The notes beneath the pieces were generated by a model that saw only the letters and a program-made list of their open reading frames with translations, was not told where the DNA came from and did not search any database. Made by a program: the position numbers and the translations under genes. Positions 5,937 through 8,537 of a DNA stretch of 8,537 nt are shown in pieces. Location: positions 1 to 8,537 of the forward strand of contig JAIYEJ010000309.1 in the NCBI GenBank assembly GCA_027487055.1. The letters run 5' to 3'. The number at the start of each line of letters is the position of its first letter. Within the stretch, counting starts at the first letter, position 1. Origin of the DNA: Methylotenera sp. (GTDB lineage: Bacteria > Pseudomonadota > Gammaproteobacteria > Burkholderiales > Methylophilaceae).

Positions 5937-6313
5937 GTGGATTAAGCGCAAACTCACCAACGCCAATAGATATTCGCCTACACCAAGCATCTAGATTGTT
6001 GGAAATTAAGTTTGATAACAACACCGAATGCATGCTCTCTTGCGAGTTTTTGCGCGTTTATTCCCCTTCAGCCGAGGTGCGTGGGCATGGCGCCGGCCAA
6101 GAAGTTTTGCAGGTTGGTAAAGAGAGCGTGAATATCGCTGCAATTGAACCCATCGGCAATTACGCAGTCAAGCTAGTGTTCACAGATGGTCATGACACTG
6201 GTCTTTATTCATGGGATTATTTGTATTATTTGGCCGAACATTACGAAGCAATGTGGCAAGACTATATCGCCAAACTTGAAATGGCTGGCCACAAAAGAAC
6301 TGATAGCGTTTAA
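5933..6313 (+). CDS. DUF971 family protein (gamma-butyrobetaine hydroxylase-like N-terminal domain)
   Basis: This 126-residue soluble protein has the DUF971/GBBH-like N-terminal fold signature: a beta-rich start (PIDIRLHQASRLLEIKF), the CEFLRVYSPSAEVRGHG segment, IAAIEPIGNYAVKLVFTDGHDTGLYSWDYL, and a short C-terminal helix. The DGH...G.YSWDYL segment is the most recognisable part. In eukaryotic gamma-butyrobetaine and trimethyllysine hydroxylases this domain precedes the catalytic dioxygenase domain; here it stands alone without the dioxygenase, so hydroxylase activity should not be assumed. Small stand-alone DUF971 proteins are also linked by family resemblance to iron-sulfur cluster work, which is unproven here. 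It heads the ubi run, and the ubiE ribosome site overlaps its stop codon. It has no strong Shine-Dalgarno of its own; GGG at 5918-5920 is rather far away. Confidence 0.88.
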   Translation: MSGLSANSPTPIDIRLHQASRLLEIKFDNNTECMLSCEFLRVYSPSAEVRGHGAGQEVLQVGKESVNIAAIEPIGNYAVKLVFTDGHDTGLYSWDYLYYLAEHYEAMWQDYIAKLEMAGHKRTDSV

Positions 6314-6323
6314 GGATATAGGC

Positions 6324-7073
6324 ATGAGCGACAACCATTCAAATAACACAACACACTTTGGTTTTAAAACTGTAAATGAATCTGAAAAACAGCAAAAAGT
6401 GGGTGAGGTGTTTCACTCGGTTGCGAGTAAATATGACATCATGAACGATGTCATGTCAGTTGGCTTACATCGAGGCTGGAAGCGCTTTGCAGTTGAAGTA
6501 AGCGGTGTCAAAGCAGGTGACAGTGTGTTAGATATTGCAGGGGGCAGTGGCGATTTATCTAAATTATTCGCCAAAAAAGTCGGCTCTAATGGCAAGGTTA
6601 TTTTAACTGACATCAATGCAAGCATGCTGGGTGTGGGTCGTGACCGCATGATTGATGAGGGCTTAAACGTGCCCGCCAGCCAATGCAATGCCGAGCAATT
6701 ACCATTTTCAGATAATACGTTTGATTGCGTGATTGTCGCGTTTGGCTTACGTAATATGACACACAAAGACCTTGCGCTAAAAGAAATGCAACGCGTTTTA
6801 AAAACGGGCGGCAGGTTGCTTGTTTTAGAGTTTTCTAAAGTGTGGCAACCAATTGAAAAACTTTATGATGCTTACTCATTTAAGTTTTTACCATTTATGG
6901 GCAAGTTAATTGCCAAAGATGCTGAAAGTTACCAATATTTGGCAGAATCGATTCGCATGCACCCAGACCAAGAAACGCTCAAACAAATGATGTCAGATGC
7001 TGGATTAGGTAAAGTGGATTATTACAACCTCAGTGCTGGCGTAGTGGCATTGCATAAAGGTTATAAAGTTTAG
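6324..7073 (+). CDS. ubiE: Ubiquinone/menaquinone C-methyltransferase UbiE
   Basis: UbiE is the SAM-dependent C-methyltransferase of ubiquinone synthesis (and of menaquinone where that is made), methylating the benzoquinol ring. The 249-residue protein (E. coli: 251) has the first family signature YDIMNDVMSVGLHRGW (37-52), SAM-binding motif I LDIAGGSGD (69-77), the acidic residue after strand 2 in LTDIN (94-98), the NAEQLPF segment (122-128), VAFGLRN (138-144), and the second signature RVLKTGGRLLVLEFS (157-171). The last carries Thr161 where Pro or Val is usual. The start at 6324 is chosen because AAGGA (6312-6316) lies 7 bases upstream and the length fits; an open frame extends back to 6186, but that part overlaps the DUF971 gene and is not family-like. 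UbiJ follows after 14 bases. A role in ubiquinone synthesis is certain from the context; menaquinone is not shown. Confidence 0.97.
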   Translation: MSDNHSNNTTHFGFKTVNESEKQQKVGEVFHSVASKYDIMNDVMSVGLHRGWKRFAVEVSGVKAGDSVLDIAGGSGDLSKLFAKKVGSNGKVILTDINASMLGVGRDRMIDEGLNVPASQCNAEQLPFSDNTFDCVIVAFGLRNMTHKDLALKEMQRVLKTGGRLLVLEFSKVWQPIEKLYDAYSFKFLPFMGKLIAKDAESYQYLAESIRMHPDQETLKQMMSDAGLGKVDYYNLSAGVVALHKGYKV

Positions 7074-7087
7074 TGCATTAAACCCCT

Positions 7088-7690
7088 ATGATCAAACCTT
7101 TAGTCACGCATTTTTTACAGCACCTCACAGCGCAAAACGCGTGGTCACGCCCGCATTTACAAGCTTTTGCAGGTAAAACTGTTTGTATTGATTTTGTGTT
7201 AGAAAAAGTCAACTTGCTGATTTTAGAAGATGCTAGTTTAGCGCTTGCAGGGGATAGCAATAGCGAAACAGCATCGCCAGAAGCCAATATCCACCTGCCT
7301 CCCAGCCTTGCCTTAAGAATCATGTCTGGTGATGCAGATGCAAAAATGTTGATTAAGATCGATGGTGATACGCATTTGGCGACTGAATTTAGCAAAGTAT
7401 TGCAACATATGCGCTGGGATATTGAAGATGATTTGAGTAAAGTGGTGGGTGATATCGGCGCCTATAAAATTGGTAAAGTCGCTAAAAACACTTTTGCAAG
7501 TATCAAGCAAAAAGGTATAACTACGGCTGAAATGCTCAGTGAATATTGGCAAGAAGAAAAACCCATGCTCGCAAAAAAACGTCATGTTGAGCAATTTAAC
7601 GCAGAAGTAGATACGCTCAAAAACGATATTGCTCGACTTGAAAAACGACTGCAAAAACTTACGAAATCGCTAGATAATAACGCGCACTGA
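7088..7690 (+). CDS. ubiJ: Ubiquinone biosynthesis accessory factor UbiJ (SCP2-type lipid-binding)
   Basis: UbiJ is a non-enzymatic accessory protein. In E. coli, with UbiK, it supports the soluble Ubi complex by binding the hydrophobic ubiquinone intermediates through an SCP2 domain. This 200-residue protein (E. coli: 201) shows the SCP2-like first part, including a strand-rich region leading to LPPSLALRIMSGDADAKMLIKIDGDTHLA, then WDIEDDLSKVVGDIGAYKIG, and a C-terminal charged coiled coil (about 160-197: RHVEQFNAEVDTLKNDIARL and on), the part that contacts UbiK in the family. Position between ubiE and ubiB is the conserved order. No Shine-Dalgarno precedes the ATG; the 14-base gap after ubiE suggests translational coupling. 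A small dyad, GTTTA (7068-7072) with TAAAC (7079-7083), spans the junction. Confidence 0.94.
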   Translation: MIKPLVTHFLQHLTAQNAWSRPHLQAFAGKTVCIDFVLEKVNLLILEDASLALAGDSNSETASPEANIHLPPSLALRIMSGDADAKMLIKIDGDTHLATEFSKVLQHMRWDIEDDLSKVVGDIGAYKIGKVAKNTFASIKQKGITTAEMLSEYWQEEKPMLAKKRHVEQFNAEVDTLKNDIARLEKRLQKLTKSLDNNAH

Positions 7691-7692
7691 TT

Positions 7693-8537
7693 ATGCATTA
7701 TTTTCGCCTTATCACCATTATTTTTGTCATCTTTAAATTTGGCTTAGATGACTTTATTGGCGCGCATATCAAATTTAAGTTTTTGCACAAGTGTATTAAA
7801 ACTTTATTTTTTTGGCGCAATACTTCACAACCACGTGGTGAACGCCTACGCCTAGCATTAGAAAAACTAGGCCCAATTTTTGTTAAGTTTGGTCAAATGC
7901 TCTCCACCCGGCGTGATTTATTGCCGCCAGATGTCGCTGACGAACTCGCAAAACTCCAAGACCGTGTGCCACCATTTTCATTTAGCGAAGTTAAAACTAG
8001 CATTGAAGCAGCGTTTAATTTACCTCTGAATCAAGTGTATAGCGACTTTGACGAGGTTGCAGTTGCAAGCGCCTCAGTTGCGCAAGTGCACTTTGCGCAT
8101 TTGTTAGACGGCACACCTGTTGCCGTTAAAGTGTTGCGCCCTGGCATTGCAAAAGTCATCAATCAAGACTTAACAATTTTAAAATCGCTTGCTTGGCTAT
8201 TACAAGCCATATCTTCTGAAGGCAAGCGCCTGAAACCCCAAGAAGTGGTAGAAGAATTTGCTCGACATACCCAACATGAACTAGACCTGACTTTAGAGGC
8301 AGCCAATTGCAGCCAATTATCACGTAACTTCCCCGATAAAAAATTGCTTGTACCAGAAGTGTATTGGGATTTCTGCCGCAAAGAAGTGATGACCATGCAG
8401 CGTATGCACGGCACGCCAGTGAGTCAAATAGCGGTGTTGCGGGCTAAAGGCATTAATATCACTAAACTTGCGCATGACGGAGTTGAGATATTTTTTACAC
8501 AAGTATTTCGAGATGGTTTTTTTCATGCCGATATGCA
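7693..8537 (+). CDS. ubiB: Ubiquinone biosynthesis protein UbiB, N-terminal half (runs off the window)
   Basis: UbiB is an ABC1/ADCK/COQ8-type atypical kinase-like ATPase needed for ubiquinone synthesis, thought to help extract or present membrane-bound precursors. The frame opens with MHYFRLITIIFVIFKFGLDD two bases after the ubiJ stop and stays open to the last base (281 residues, roughly half of a protein of about 545). Visible family marks are the KFGQ motif (65-68) followed by MLSTRRDLLPP, the alanine-rich A-loop ASASVAQ (125-131) that replaces the normal glycine-rich loop, the ATP-contact lysine VAVK (146), ELDLTLEAAN, and VFFTQVFRDGFFHADM-like C-lobe start (here IFFTQVFRDGFFHADM), where the catalytic HADMHPGN motif is cut by the window edge. 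The C-terminal lobe and the two usual C-terminal transmembrane helices lie outside. No clear Shine-Dalgarno is seen, so coupling to ubiJ is likely. Confidence 0.96.
   Translation, partial: MHYFRLITIIFVIFKFGLDDFIGAHIKFKFLHKCIKTLFFWRNTSQPRGERLRLALEKLGPIFVKFGQMLSTRRDLLPPDVADELAKLQDRVPPFSFSEVKTSIEAAFNLPLNQVYSDFDEVAVASASVAQVHFAHLLDGTPVAVKVLRPGIAKVINQDLTILKSLAWLLQAISSEGKRLKPQEVVEEFARHTQHELDLTLEAANCSQLSRNFPDKKLLVPEVYWDFCRKEVMTMQRMHGTPVSQIAVLRAKGINITKLAHDGVEIFFTQVFRDGFFHADM

Noticed and set aside
6186..6323. Upstream extension of ubiE to ATG 6186
   Set aside because: It overlaps the DUF971 coding region out of frame and is not ubiE-like; ATG 6324 has a well-placed AAGGA and gives the family length.

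Overview
The window looks like a core chromosomal segment of a betaproteobacterium. The evidence is the gene order ftsY-ftsE-ftsX-rpoH, the DUF971-ubiE-ubiJ-ubiB cluster, and protein sequences of proteobacterial type. The DNA is AT-rich by eye for this class, which together with the sequence style suggests a low-GC lineage such as the Methylophilaceae (inference only). There are no RNA genes, insertion sequences, CRISPR arrays or signs of recent transfer.

Layout. 1-840 is the C-terminal part of ftsY (SRP receptor GTPase). A 171-base gap holds a near-perfect -10 box right against the ftsE start. 1012-2591 is ftsE-ftsX with an ATGA overlap (the ABC-type divisome regulator). 2592-2792 is a regulatory leader with a CIRCE operator (HrcA site). 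2793-3644 is rpoH (heat-shock sigma-32), apparently starting at an AUA codon behind a strong Shine-Dalgarno. 3661-3691 is a symmetric, probably bidirectional terminator shared with the convergent gene at 3713-5671 (minus strand), a dynamin-like large GTPase. 5672-5932 is a divergent promoter region. 5933-8537 is an operon-like run: a DUF971 protein, ubiE, ubiJ and the first half of ubiB, which runs off the window.

Functional grouping. The left block joins membrane targeting (FtsY), divisome-linked peptidoglycan hydrolase control (FtsEX) and the heat-shock sigma factor. In E. coli, sigma-32 is itself brought to the membrane by SRP/FtsY, so the neighbourhood may be more than accidental. The right block is ubiquinone biosynthesis: the C-methyltransferase UbiE, the lipid-binding SCP2-type scaffold UbiJ and the atypical kinase/ATPase UbiB.

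The most unusual stretch is 2609-2800, the rpoH leader. It combines a CIRCE element, an apparent AUA start codon with no standard start codon available in frame upstream of residue 19, and base-pairing that could hide the ribosome-binding region. If real, rpoH would be under HrcA repression, initiation-codon discrimination (IF3-type) and possibly RNA-structure control at once. All regulatory calls rest on reading the sequence; none was tested by search or folding software.
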